Made by a program: the position numbers and the translations under genes
Shown here: one piece after another, positions 40,301 through 51,360 of the stretch
Layout: the number at the start of each line of letters is the position of its first letter
Position numbering within the stretch: position 1 is the first letter of the stretch
The notes under the pieces: model-generated
What the model was told of the DNA's origin: nothing
Seen by the model: the letters and a program-made list of their open reading frames with translations, nothing else
The model's database searches: none
NCBI GenBank assembly: GCA_026874595.1
Contig: CM049307.1
Coordinates: 6,409,579-6,473,578, forward strand
Length of the DNA stretch: 64,000 nt
Direction of reading: 5' to 3'
DNA from: Sipunculus nudus
Lineage: Eukaryota > Annelida > Sipuncula > Golfingiida > Sipunculidae

Positions 40301-42420
40301 TTCATAAAAAAAATACATATATATTTAATAATATAGATTATACAAAAAAATAGATTCAATTGAACAAATGTGTAAACTACTGAAATGTCAACAGTTAATC
40401 GAAAAACCAATTAATGATCATGGTAATAGTACAGATCATTTGTTCACAAACTGCCCACATGCTTTAGTTTCAACATTAGGAAACACATGGTCAGGTCACA
40501 AAATATTTTTTGCAACAATTTCTTGCTCATCAATACAAACCAATCATATAAACCAACCATGGCCTTTATTACCTCTTCCTCTTACACTTTATCTCCATTA
40601 GATATTATTTTAGATTTTTACCTTCAAGGTTAACGTCAGCTGAGCACAGTGACCCATAGGTCCCTTGTTTGTGTATGTTATAAAGCACTCCAAGGGCAAT
40701 ATTTGTGCAAAAACATTTTCCTGATCGATCAAACGGTTCCCGAGATATGAGCTTGGATGTCTGCAGCGTAAACGTGTATGTAGGTGGCGCCACCTGTCAT
40801 AAAATCAGAAAAGCTATCCAGGATGTGTACGCATGCCAAATTTCAGGTGAATTAGTCAAGTCACTGCAGAGATATGAGTGATTTTAACCCAAGGCAGACG
40901 AACAGATGGACACTGTGCAAACATGGTTGCAGGTGGTGCCACCATTTTTGCGTATGATAAAGAGCTATGTGAGAACTATACACATGCAAAATTTTGGCCC
41001 AATCAGTCAAACGGTTCCCGAGATATGAGCTTGGATGTCTGCAGTGTAAACGTGAATGTAGGTGGGGCCACCTGTCATAAAATCAAAAAAGCTATCCAGG
41101 ATGTTTACGCATGCCGAATTTCAGGTGAATAAGTCTAGTCACTGCAGAGATATGAGTGATTTTAACCCAAGGCAGACGAACAGATGGACACTGTGCAAAC
41201 ATGGTTGCAGGTGGCGCCACCATTTTTTGTGTATGTTATAAAGCACTCCAAGGGCAATATTTGTGCAAAAACATTTTCCTGATCGATCAAACGGTTCCCG
41301 AGATATGAGCTTGGATGTCTGCAGCGTAAACGTGTATGTAGGTGGCGCCACCTGTCATAAAATCAGAAAAGCTATCCAGGATGTGTACGCATGCCAAATT
41401 TCAGGTGAATTAGTCAAGTCACTGCAGAGATATGAGTGATTTTAACCCAAGGCAGACGAACAGATGGACACTGTGCAAACATGGTTGCAGGTGGTGCCAC
41501 CATTTTTTGTGTATGTTATAAAGCTCTCCAAGGGCTACATTTGTGCAAAAAAAATTTTCCTGATCGGTCAAACGGTTACCGAGATATAAGCTTGGATGTC
41601 TGCAGCGTAAACGTGAATGTAGGTGGCGCCACCTGTCATAAAATCAGAAAAGGTATCCAGGATGTGTACGCATGCCGAATTTCAGGTGAATTAGTCAAGT
41701 CACTGCAGAGATATGAGTGATTTTAACCCAAGGCAGACGAACAGATGGACACTGTGCAAACATGGTTGCAGGTGGCGCCACCATTTTTTGTGTATGTTAT
41801 AAAGCTCTCCAAGGGCTACATTTGTGCAAAAAAATTTTCCTGATCGGTCAAACGGTTCCCGAGATATGAGCTTGGATGTCTGCAGCATAAACGTGAATGT
41901 AGGTGGCGCCACCTGTCATAAATCAGAAAAGCTATCCAGGATGTTTACGCATGCAGAATTTCAGGTGAATAAGTCTAGTCACTGCAGAGATATGAGTGAT
42001 TTTAACCCAAGGCAGACGAACAGATGGACACTGTGCAAACATGGTTGCAGGTGGCGCCACCATTTTTTGTGTATGTTATAAAGCTCTCCAAGGGCTACAT
42101 TTGTGCAAAAAAATTTTCCTGATCGGTCAAACGGTTCCCGAGATATGAGCTTTGATGTCTGCAGCATAAACGTGAATGTAGGTGGCGCCACCTGTCATAA
42201 ATCAGAAAAGCTATCCAGGATGTTTACGCATGCCGAATTTCAGGTGAATAAGTCTAGTCACTGCAGAGATATGAGTGATTTTAACCCAAGGCAGACGAAT
42301 AGATGGACACTGTGCAAACATGGTTGCAGGTGGCGCCACCATTTTTTGTGTATGTTATAAAGCTCTCCAAGGGCTACATTTGTGTAAAAAAATTTTCCTG
42401 ATCGGTCAAACGGTTTCCCA
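37320..42420. repeat. 279-bp GGCGCC satellite-like array inside HLE-B
   Basis: Units alternate between a ...TTTTGCGTATGATAAAGAGC form and a ...TTTTTTGTGTATGTTATAAAGC form, giving a 558-bp period. Blocks at about 37833-38740 and 40878-41785 are almost identical, 3045 bp apart: about four units plus the inserted HLE-A. Short open frames of 70-94 codons repeated through the array are by-products of this periodicity. Confidence 0.85.
38744..40667 (+). mobile_element. HLE-A copy inserted in the GGCGCC array
   Basis: Interrupts a unit at its run of T: GCCACCATTTTT, then AGCTCAGCTGAC and so on to GGTCCCTTG, then TTTGTGTATG. Intact units read GCCACCATTTTTTGTGTATG, so the empty site is known within the same array. 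It has a GTCC microsatellite at 38785-38840, a C-run at 39649-39664, and no ORF of note. Confidence 0.82.
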
Positions 42421-43146
42421 GATATGTGGGTTTATGTGTGGAAACAGACGCACAAACGGACACAGAGCGCAGAGGAAAGGTCAGAGGTAAAAAAAAAATC
42501 GGGGCGCAGCAGTTCACATGTGACCCGAACATAATCCCGGGTTTCGTAAAATTCCGCCCAGCGGTTACGGAGGAGTTCTCCGGACACCTACGCGGCGGCC
42601 GCGGCGGCGTGCAGCTGAAAACATAATATCCGCAAAACTCTGTTTTGGCGGATACAATTAATGCTCTTTTCTGAGGAGTGATTTGCTCTTTTGGCCTGAA
42701 ACTGTGCATATCCATAGATATTGGACTCCTCCATCTTTTACTTAAGACTGGTGGCGCCATCTGCAATCATTTTGCTATGGCGTCCATCTGTGCATGTGCT
42801 TTGGGTGAAAATTGTTCATATCTCCGTAGTGGTTCAAGGTATTGGTCTTAAATTTGGCATGTCTATCCATGTTGGAAAATTTTCTTGTAAACCAGACAGG
42901 TGGCGCCACCTACTTTCCCGTTTTCGTAAAATAAATTAATCCTCTATTATCAAGAGAGATTCATCATATTGGTCATCATATAAAAATATTGTTTCTCAAG
43001 TTGATAGATGGAAGAAACCATAGTCGCTTGCCAAATGTCAGTATATGCTGCTGAAGATTGGGTGGGCCTATTCTTAAAGGGGGGGGGGGGGGTGCGATTA
43101 ATTGTCTGGGGATACTATGGCACCTTGGGTGCCAAGAAATATCTAG

Positions 43147-43676
43147 TTCCTGATTTGTATTGTAAAGGAGAAAATGAGAAATTTATCACATGTTATTCAC
43201 TGCTCATCAGTTAATCAGACATAGTGTCAGGATAAGAGATTTCAACGAAAATCACCAGTACATCTCTAGATGTCACAGTTTGTCTTAGAACAACAGGTTT
43301 TTTTCCTTCCCCTGTACCTCTAAAACCTGAATTTCAGAAGGCTAAATAAATAAATATCATTCTCTAATTGTATAGTTCTCCCAGTCTCATTGAATGATCA
43401 ATATAATGAACAGTTCCATTTACAAGCCATGTACCTATCCTTGAAAAAATTACCTTGAACAGAAGTGGGAAAGATGATCAGTGGAATTTTTTTGATTTTC
43501 TGATACTGGGGTAAGGTCAGTAGTTTGTTACCTATGTGAAATCATCCAAATACATACAGCAAATATATATGAAAAACTGGTGATTCTAAATTGATTCTGG
43601 TATAATGTGTTCAGATAATAAACTAATAATTTAAATGAATAATTGCTGTTTTAAAAATTTTTGCATGTTTTTGCAG
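43147..43676. other. End of intron 12
   Basis: AT-rich spacer with no recognised repeat, ending in TTTTTGCAG. Confidence 0.6.
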
Positions 43677-43791
43677 GGTAGCCTGTGTCCCAGCAAGACG
43701 TCCACAACCCACAGCATGGTGTCCTGGCTCAGGGAGCTCTGGGCTCACATCCATGAGTCCAGGATCAGGTTTGAATCTGAACCTGACACCA
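43677..43791 (+). CDS. Exon 13
   Basis: Encodes residues 439-476 plus one base: Ser/Thr-rich start (GSLCPSKTSTTHSMVSW), then LRELWAHIHESRIRFESEPD. The acceptor is TTTTTGCAG and the donor A|GTAAGT. Joins exon 14 in phase 1 to give Ser. Confidence 0.93.
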
Positions 43792-44880
43792 GTAAGTATA
43801 AGCAGTCTATCGTGAATATGTGTGTATTAATTTGGTGGAGATATAATTAGCAACATTTGTATTAAACTGTCTTAACTGACTGGGTGTTGTATATCTTGTT
43901 GCAATTTAACTTTAAGCACTTTCATGAGGTTTTATGTGAATTTTTAGGGAACCTGTGAGCTTATGCGATGGCGCAGCATCGTCCGTCCGCCGTCAGCCGT
44001 CCACGGTCCAGGGCTGGCTTTCCGCCGTCCATGGCTGTAAGTCAGAAACTTTCGAAGCTAGCAGCTCCAAATTACAAGTAAGAATTCTTCAAATGTGAAA
44101 CTTGGTGGCCTGGAGCTTATTATTGGGATCTGCATTAATTTAGATTTTATAGAGAAAAAGCTTAAAAACCTTTAAAAATCTTCTTCTCTGAAACTGTACA
44201 GCCAAATTGTCCAATATTTCACAGAAATGATCTCTGGAACAATCTCTCCCAAGTTTGTTCGAATGGTTCCAGTTCGGAGATTTTTGGCTGAGTTACAAGA
44301 GGTTGAACTTAGTCATCTGTCCAAAAAAGCACACTAAAATTAAAATCTCAGAAACGGCTAGAGCTATAATGACCAAATTTTATACCAATGTTTGTCACAT
44401 ATGTCATATCTGATTTTGAGGTATTGGTGGCGCCACCTACATTGATGTGTTTTTTACAAGCGAAAATGTAATTTTAAACTCTTCTAGCTTATACACTGAT
44501 TTATGATGAAACTATTCAGCTGATTGGTTTAAACTTTACAATAATTATTCTATGGTAGGGTTCTGCCAGTTTTATAAGAATAGATTGGGTAAATACAGTT
44601 TTAAAAAAGCATTGAAGCCAATTGAAAAAGGGCTTTCTGTATTTGAAAACAGATTTGACTTCATGCAGCCAAGTCAAGAGGTCACTCAGTACAAACAGGT
44701 GGGGTCCAGACATCACCATGGCAACTGACCTGGCTCTGGGGGGGTGTCTAGACAATGTGTCTAGACGTCTAGACACAGCGTCTAGACGTCTGGATACAAT
44801 GTTTAGATGCAGAATTCCCAGATTATTGGAACTATATCTTTCAACTGTTTGAAAAAACTTGGTTTCCATTTTAAGCAAAT
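43792..44880. other. Start of intron 13, with diverged repeats and a palindrome cluster
   Basis: Holds a GTCC/CCGTCC-rich stretch at 43976-44040, a lone GGTGGCGCCACC at about 44426, and 44745-44800, a cluster of GTCTAGAC words that includes a perfect 22-bp palindrome at 44756-44777. No gene. Confidence 0.6.
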
Positions 44881-47291
44881 CGGGTTTATCATCAGGTCAC
44901 ATGTGAACTGCTGCGCCTTTATTTTTGGTTGGCCTCTGACCTTTCCTTGCTGCCCAGTGTCCATTTGTGCGTCTGTTTCCACACATAAACCCACATATCT
45001 CGGGAACCGTTTGACCGATCAGGCTAAAAATTTTGCACAAATGTAGCCCTTTGATAGCTTTATAATATACACTTAAAATGGTGGCGCCACAGTGTCCATC
45101 TGTTCATCTGCCTTTGGATAAAATCACTCATATCTCAGCAGTGGTTTGACTGATCCACCTAAAATTTTGCAGTCTATACATCATGGACAGGTTTCTCGAT
45201 TTTATGACAGGTGTCGCCACCTACATTCACATTTACTCTGCAGACATCCAAGCTCATATCTCGGGAACCATTTGACCGATTAGGCCAAAATTTTGCATGT
45301 GTATAGATCTGACATAGCTCTTCATCATAGGCAAAACTGGTGGTGCCACCTGCAACCATTTATGCACAGCGTCAATCTGTTCATCTGCCTTAGGTTAAAA
45401 TCACTCATATCTCAGCAGTGGTTTGACTTTTCCACTTGAAATTTTGCAGGTATTTTACATCCTTGACAGCTTTCTCGATTTTATGACAGGTGTCGCCACC
45501 TACATTCACTTTTACTCTCCAGATATCCAAGCTCATACCTCGGGAACCATTTGACCGATTAGGCCAAAATTTTGCATGTGTATAGATCTGACATAGCTCT
45601 TCATCATAGGCAAAACTGGTGGTGCCACCTGCAACCATTTATGCACAGCGTCCATCTGTTCATCTGCCTTAGGTTAAAATCACTCATATCTCAGCAGTGG
45701 TTTGACTTTTCCACTTGAAATTTTGCAGGTATTTTACATCCTTGACAGCTTTCTCGATTTTATGACAGGTGGCGCCACCTACATTCACATTTACACTGCA
45801 GACATCCAAGCTCATATCTCGGGAACCATTTGACTGATTGGGCAAAAAGTTTGCACGTGTATAGATCTCACATAGCTCTTCATCATAGGCAAAACTGGTG
45901 GCGCCATCTGCAACCACTTATGCACAGTGTCCATCTGTTCATCTGCCTTGGGATAAAATTGCTCATATCTCAGCAGTGGTTTGACTTATCCACCTGAAAT
46001 TTTGCAGGTTTATACATCATAGACAGGTTTCTCGATTTTATGACAGGTGGCACCACCTACATTCACATTTACTCTGCAGACATCAAAGCTCATATCTCGT
46101 AAACCGTTTGATTGATTAGGCCAAAATTTTGCATGTGTATAGATCTGACATTGCTCTTCATCATAGGCAAAACTGGTGGTGCCACCTGCAACCATTTATG
46201 CACAGCGTCCATCTGTTCATCTGCCTTAGGTTAAAATCACTCATATCTCAGCAGTGGTTTGACTTTTCCACTTGAAATTTTGCAGGTATTTTACATCCTT
46301 GACAGCTTTCTCGATTTTATGACAGGTGGCGCCACCTACATTCACATTTACACTGCAGACATCCAAGCTCATATCTCGGGAACCATTTGACTGATTGGGC
46401 AAAAAGTTTGCACGTGTATAGATCTCACATAGCTCTTCATCATAGGCAAAACTGGTGGCGCCATCTGCAACCACTTATGCACAGTGTCCATCTGTTCATC
46501 TGCCTTGGGAAAAAATCGCTCATATCTCAGCAGTGGTTTGACTTATCCACCTGAAATTTTGCAGGTTTATACATCATAGACAGGTTTCTCGATTTTATGA
46601 CAGGTGGCACCACCTACATTCACATTTACTCTGCAGACATCTAAGCTCATATCTTGGGAACCGTTTGATTGATTAGGCCAAAATTTTGCATGTTTATAGA
46701 TCTGACATAGCTCTTCATCATAGGCAAAACTGGTGGTGCCACCTGCAACCATTTATGCACAGCATCCATCTGTTCATCTGCCTTAGGTTAAAATCACTCA
46801 TATCTCAGCAGTGGTTTGACTTTTCCACTTGAAATTTTGCAGGTATTTTACATCCTTGACAGCTTTCTCGATTTTATGACAGGTGTCGCCACCTACATTC
46901 ACATTTACTCTGCAGACATCCAATCTCATATCTCGAGAACCGTTTGACCGATTAGGCCAAAATTTTGCATGTGTATAGATCTCACATAGCTCTTGGTGCC
47001 ACCTGCAACCACTTATGCACAGCATCCATCTGTTGATCTGCCTTGGGATAAAATCACTCATATCACGGCAGTGGTTTGACTTATCCACCTGAAATTTTGC
47101 AGGTTTATACATCCTGGACAATTTTCTCGATTTTATGACAGATGGCACCACCTACATTCATGTTTAAGCTGCAGACATCCATGCTAATCCCACGCTCTAT
47201 TCCCATTGCCACTTAATCCATGCCTCACTTCACCCGTCCCACCCGATTTCTGCGGATACACATAGTGGCCTGTCGACTACCCATATTCTGG
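44881..47291 (+). mobile_element. HLE-B copy, 5' end unclear
   Basis: Starts within a region matching the inverse of 42500-42560 and ends with a diverged hairpin, CCATATTCTGG|T (CTGG also fits the CTRR rule). The array units are about 279 bp in 557-bp pairs: 45684-46195 recurs at 46241-46752 almost unchanged. Opposite in orientation to the copy at 37037-42657, so the two form a long imperfect inverted repeat. Confidence 0.65.
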
Positions 47292-47844
47292 TTTTAAAAT
47301 GTCCTAGTCCGAAACTTGCAGGTCAGAAACGTCCATTTTGCTGAAATCATAATGACTAAGGTAGATATGCAGGACTTAAGAGGATCAATATTAAATTTTA
47401 AAAATAAACCTCCATTCATACTCCTAAACTTTGCACAGGTTCGCATTAGGCCTGTTGGCCTTGTTTAGTCATAGGGCTTGCACTGTATTTCAGCATATCA
47501 ATATATTAATCAATGTAGGTGCATTAGTTGAGGCTTTGACAGGAACCAAAACTTTGAAATAGGTAAAGTCTTCATAAACTTGTCCATCATGCAGATAATT
47601 TTTAGCTTACTTAGGAATATATAATACATGGGAAAGTCGAGTTGTTGTATAAAGAGTCCATTGAGATATTTTAGTATAAATTAAACACATTTGAATAGTC
47701 TTCACCACCATTTCATTCAGAAAGCTGTAACCTGTTCAGCTGTTGCTAAAAAAAATCTTCTTCTCATTAGGAAAATGATTTGTTAATTATCTGCTCCAGT
47801 GAACCTTCATGTATAATCACACATATTGATAATATTTGTTGCAG
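47292..47844. other. End of intron 13
   Basis: AT-rich with no recognised feature, ending in TTTGTTGCAG. Confidence 0.6.
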
Positions 47845-48001
47845 GTTTCCTGGACAAAACCTTTAGTCGGCACTTGAACAGACTTTGGAATTATGTGCTG
47901 AAAGGTGTGCTTGGGAGCCTGGTGATTGTTCTGGTGTTTCCAATCCTCTGCATACTTGTCTCTACGGTGTCCTTTGGCTGTGCTGTTACATGCCCTGTGT
48001 G
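47845..48001 (+). CDS. Exon 14, main hydrophobic segment
   Basis: Encodes residues 477-528 plus two bases of Trp 529: FLDKTFSRHLNRLWNYVLKG, then GSLVIVLVFPILCILVST and CAVTCPV. About residues 498-526 form a strong membrane-helix candidate after a basic flank, with four Cys in or near it. The acceptor is GTTGCAG and the donor GTGTG|GTAAGG. The second half of this exon and its donor are the parent of the 78-bp array. Confidence 0.93.
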
Positions 48002-49115
48002 GTAAGGACACACATATAACTCTCTCTGCATACTTGTCTCTGCGGTGTCCTTTGTCTGTGCTGTTACATGCCCTGTGTGGTAAGGACACACATATAACTC
48101 TCTCTGCATACTTGTCTCTGCGGTGTCCTTTGACTGTGCTGTGACATGCCCTGTGTGGTAAGGACACACATATAACTCTCTCTGCATACTTGTCTCTGCG
48201 GTGTCCTTTGACTGTGCTGTGACATGCCCTGTGTGGTAAGGACACACAGATTACTCTCTCTGCATACTTGTCTATGCGTTGTCCTTTGACTGTGCTGTGA
48301 CATGCCCTGTGTGGTAAGGACACACATATAACTCTCGCTGCATACTTGTCTCTGCGGTGTCCTTTGACTGTGCTGTGACATGCCCTGTGTGGTAAGGACA
48401 CACATATAACTCTCTCTGCATACTTGTCTCTACGGTGTCCTTTGTCTGTTCTGTGACATGCCCTGTGTGGTAAGGACACACATATAACTCTCTCTGCATA
48501 CTTGTCTCTGCAGTGTCCTTTGACTGTGCTGTGACATGCCCTGTGTGGTAAGGACACACATATAACTCTCTCTGCATACTTGTCTCTGCGGTGTCCTTTG
48601 ACTGTGCTGTGACATGCCCTGTGTGGTAAGGACACACATATAACTATCTCTGCATACTTGTCTCTGCGGTGTCCTTTGACTGTGCTGTTACATGCCCTGT
48701 GTGGTAAGGACACACATATAACTCTCTCTGCGTACTTGTCTCTACGGTGTCCTTTGGCTGTGCTGTTACATGCCCTGTGTGGAAAGGACACGCATATAAC
48801 TCTCTCTGCATACTTGTCTCTACGGTGTCCTTTGGCTATGCTGTTACATGCCCTGTGTGGTAAGGACACACATATAACTCTCTCTGCATACTTGTCTCTG
48901 CGGTGTCCTTTGACTGTGCTGTGACATGCTCTGTGTGGTAAGGACACACAGATTACTCTCTCTGCATACTTGTCTCTGCAGTGTCCTTTGACTGTTCTGT
49001 GACATGCTCTGTGTGGTAAGGACACACATATAACTCTCTCTGCATACTTGTCTCTGCAGTGTCCTTTGACTGTTGTGTGACATGCCCTGTGTGGTAAGGA
49101 CACACATATAACTCT
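47946..49115 (+). repeat. Donor-spanning 78-bp tandem array, 15 copies
   Basis: Each unit holds about 54 bp of exon 14 (from CTCTGCATACTTGTC to GCCCTGTGTG), the donor GTAAGG and a short ACACACATATAAC intron piece. In the exon frame each unit ends in TGG TAA, so reading past the first donor stops at once. Because 78 is a multiple of 3, the opposite strand stays open for 472 codons; that frame is an artefact. Three units have mutated to TCTCTGCAG, a plausible cryptic acceptor. Confidence 0.95.
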
Positions 49116-49339
49116 TTGTTTCTGTAGTGTCTTGCTTATCCTTTCATCGCTTATAATCAGATTATATATCAGTCCTGTTTTTAGCTCAGATAACTGTGAG
49201 TGAAATTGTTTTATTTTATTACCTGGTAAAGACAAAGATCAGCCTAAACAAATAATGATTGTATGATTGTTTGTGTTTTGCTGCTAGACACTTCATAATC
49301 ACATATCTAATCACTGACTGTATTTATGTTTTTCTGTAG

Positions 49340-49404
49340 GATGCCTGCCATCACACTCCTAGCTCACCTGTTTGAAGTCATCATTTTCGACTTTGATCAT
49401 CCAG
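49340..49404 (+). CDS. Exon 15
   Basis: Encodes residues 529-550 plus one base: MPAITLLAHLFEVIIFDFDH. Hydrophobic, then acidic: it may continue the membrane region. The acceptor is TTTTTCTGTAG and the donor G|GTAATT. The split Trp codon (TG|G) is completed here, which fixes the start. Confidence 0.9.
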
Positions 49405-49986
49405 GTAATTTCAGGTTCTGCTCTAAACGTCAGAGTGACCAAGAAAAATACGGGTGTTTCTTATTCTATAGTAAATATCAATTTAGAATAAAGAAATTCT
49501 CATTCCAAATACATTAATTTTGTTTTATTTTATATAATATTTATTCACATTTCACCTATATTATTTGTGACAGGTATTAACTCCTTAACCATTAGAAGCT
49601 ATCTGTCTGACCTCTCAACTCTTATTATCAGATATATGTACTTTTCTTAAATTTATCATTTTGTTCGCAATACTTTTAATACAGGTAAATTAAGGTAACA
49701 ATAAATATTTCATCCCAAAAATGATATTGAAAAATGTATTAAAGGCTTAATAAGGTCATATTTTTACCTGGGTGAAGGTTCTTTTTAGGTTATAAATTGT
49801 GCAGGAAGAAGATGACTTTATCTGTATTTGTTTAATGATATAACCTCTCTATTTGTGAAGTTAGAACTCTGAGGATAAGATTGCATGTTTTTTCTACCAT
49901 CCAGTCAGTAGAGATCATGTCTCTGTTGACTGCATGGTTGACCATCTCCCCACTGAGATGTCTTATTATGATCGTCTTTGTTGCAG
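49405..49986. other. Intron 15, no distinct feature
   Basis: AT-rich spacer ending in CTTTGTTGCAG. Confidence 0.6.
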
Positions 49987-50121
49987 ATCATGACAATCCC
50001 ATCCTGTACTTGTTTGAAGCCATCATATGGAGAATATTAATATTAGGCCTCTTACAGCCATTAATAGCTCTCATTGGTGGCCTCATCGTGTGTCCTGTAG
50101 CGGCCCTTGGAGTAGCCTTCT
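49987..50121 (+). CDS. Exon 16, second hydrophobic segment
   Basis: Encodes residues 551-595 plus one base: DHDNPILYLFEAIIWRI, then LILGLLQPLIALIGGLIVC. Residues 567-596 are a second long membrane candidate with Pro and Gly kinks. The acceptor is TTGCAG and the donor T|GTGAGT. Confidence 0.93.
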
Positions 50122-50403
50122 GTGAGTCTCTATTATAAATCTAATGTTGCCTAAAATTTACATTAAATAACAATGTTACAAAAGATCTTCCTTCAATATC
50201 TGACCTTTTTAGAAACTCATATATAAGGGAATTTAGAATTGCCATTTATCCCATCTATGTACCCAAAATGAATTTCTAATTGAATGCTCTTGTATTACAT
50301 ATATCTAAAAAAGAATTACTTTAAAGTCTGTATATATCTAATACACAACAGATAGATATTTGATGTCTAGAAGTACAGGTGTATGTTTTTGATTATTTAT
50401 CAG

Positions 50404-50552
50404 TTGGGATAATGCGGCGAGGTTGCAGGGCAGTATGGGATACTTTCATGTTCCATGCTGTCATTAAGAGTCGAGGCAGGATTCCAGCTAGGGATGGTTT
50501 TGTTGCCAGGAGAATAGAGGGGCCAGGTCTTGCTTCTAATTACTTCTACCAG
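50404..50552 (+). CDS. Exon 17
   Basis: Encodes the end of codon 596 (Phe) through 645: GIMRRGCRAVWDTFMFHAVI, then KSRGRIPARDGFVARRIEGP and GLASNYFYQ. A very basic, Gly-rich loop follows the membrane stretch, so this side is probably cytosolic (positive-inside rule; inference). The acceptor is TTATCAG and the donor CAG|GTAAGT. Confidence 0.93.
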
Positions 50553-50683
50553 GTAAGTTACACAGGTGGTCAGGTATCACCTCCATGTGAAAGGGTATTA
50601 CAAGGTAATGTGATTATGTGAAACTTATAGTTAGTGGGATGTTGATGTTGTTCTCAGGAATGGTCATCTAATTAAAGTGTTTA

Positions 50684-50946
50684 TTGTATCCCAAGACAAA
50701 GTCGGGGGACACTATGTTTTCATAATGGTCCAGCCGCCACCGCCCCCGCTGCATATAAATCTTGTTGGCGCGATAACTCAAAAATTATTTCACGGATCTT
50801 TACCAAACTTGGTATATGTATAGATATGGGTGAGAGGACAACGCCTATTTAAAATGAGGTCATGACCTTTACTAGAAGAGTGTTCTTTAACCTTGAATAG
50901 GTCCAGTTTTGGGGAAAATCACACATATTCTTAAATATCTCAAGAA
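50684..50946 (+). mobile_element. HLE-C 5' fragment
   Basis: Starts A|TTGTATCCCAAGAC and follows the 18963 copy for about 260 bp, to TATCTCAAGAA. There it switches abruptly to HLE-A internal sequence. Confidence 0.65.
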
Positions 50947-51360
50947 TTTTCACAGCATGTGCACATAAGGATTTAATCTGTTAAAATCTGAAATTTGAAA
51001 ATAAAAGCTGCAAAATTAGGACAGTTATTGAATTTTTTATGGAGGCTCTTGTTGTATTCCCTTACATTGTCAAGCAGTCCACTTTGGTGACTGTAGGTCA
51101 TTCAGTGCAGCTCTCTATGCTCCCCAGGCTGTTGGCATAATGTTATGCAATCCCATCACTAGGGCAAGCCCTCTCTCCACTGAGTTGAGCTTGATCAGGC
51201 TGTCTGCAGTTAATACCATACCACAGGGAGCCTTTTTCTCTGCCCCCCCCCCCCCCCACCCCCACCCCATTCTGTTGACAGACCTGTACTATGGTCTTGA
51301 TGAAACTAAAAATTAACATTATTTCAGCAACGAGCAGTAACAACGGAGACCCCTCCCACA
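50947..51360 (+). mobile_element. HLE-A internal fragment joined to HLE-C
   Basis: From TTTTCACAGCATGTGCACAT on it matches the body of HLE-A near 39388 and 61180, including a C-run at 51243-51257. Neither HLE-A end is present. Confidence 0.55.

Larger units (their letters stand above)
37037..42657 (-). mobile_element. HLE-B element, reverse orientation, nested in HLE-C
   Basis: The left edge is CTAG plus the hairpin GTAGTCGACAAGCGACTAC (the 3' end, inverted). The right edge reads inverted as TTGTATCCGCCAAAACAGAG, with a 12-bp stem to GTTTTGCGGATA. Between them lies a tandem array of about 279-bp units, each with a GGTGGCGCCACC-type palindrome, grouped in a 558-bp higher-order period. It is itself interrupted by HLE-A at 38744-40667. 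Confidence 0.75.
36100..43146 (+). mobile_element. HLE-C element split by a nested HLE-B (composite, 7.05 kb)
   Basis: The left end, A|TTGTATCCC, matches the HLE-C 5' end. The right end carries GTCTGGGGATAC, the hairpin TGGCACCTTGGGTGCCA, AGAAATAT and CTAG|T. Between them, 36100-37036 and 42658-43146 are one interrupted element: the sequence on either side of the inner insertion is continuous with the uninterrupted repeat at about 3738. A G-run lies at 43080-43092. Confidence 0.7.

Noticed and set aside
37320-47151. Many 60-117-codon frames with similar peptides on both strands
   Set aside because: They repeat with the 279/558-bp period of the HLE-B arrays and are near-copies of one another in both orientations.
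49181-49200. TTTTTAGCTCAGATAACTG as another HLE-A 5' end
   Set aside because: Similarity stops after about 15 bases and no family interior follows.
47817-49235. A 472-codon open frame on the minus strand made of 26-residue repeats
   Set aside because: It is the shadow of the 78-bp donor array, whose length is a multiple of 3. It has no non-repeat domain and lies antisense to exon 14.
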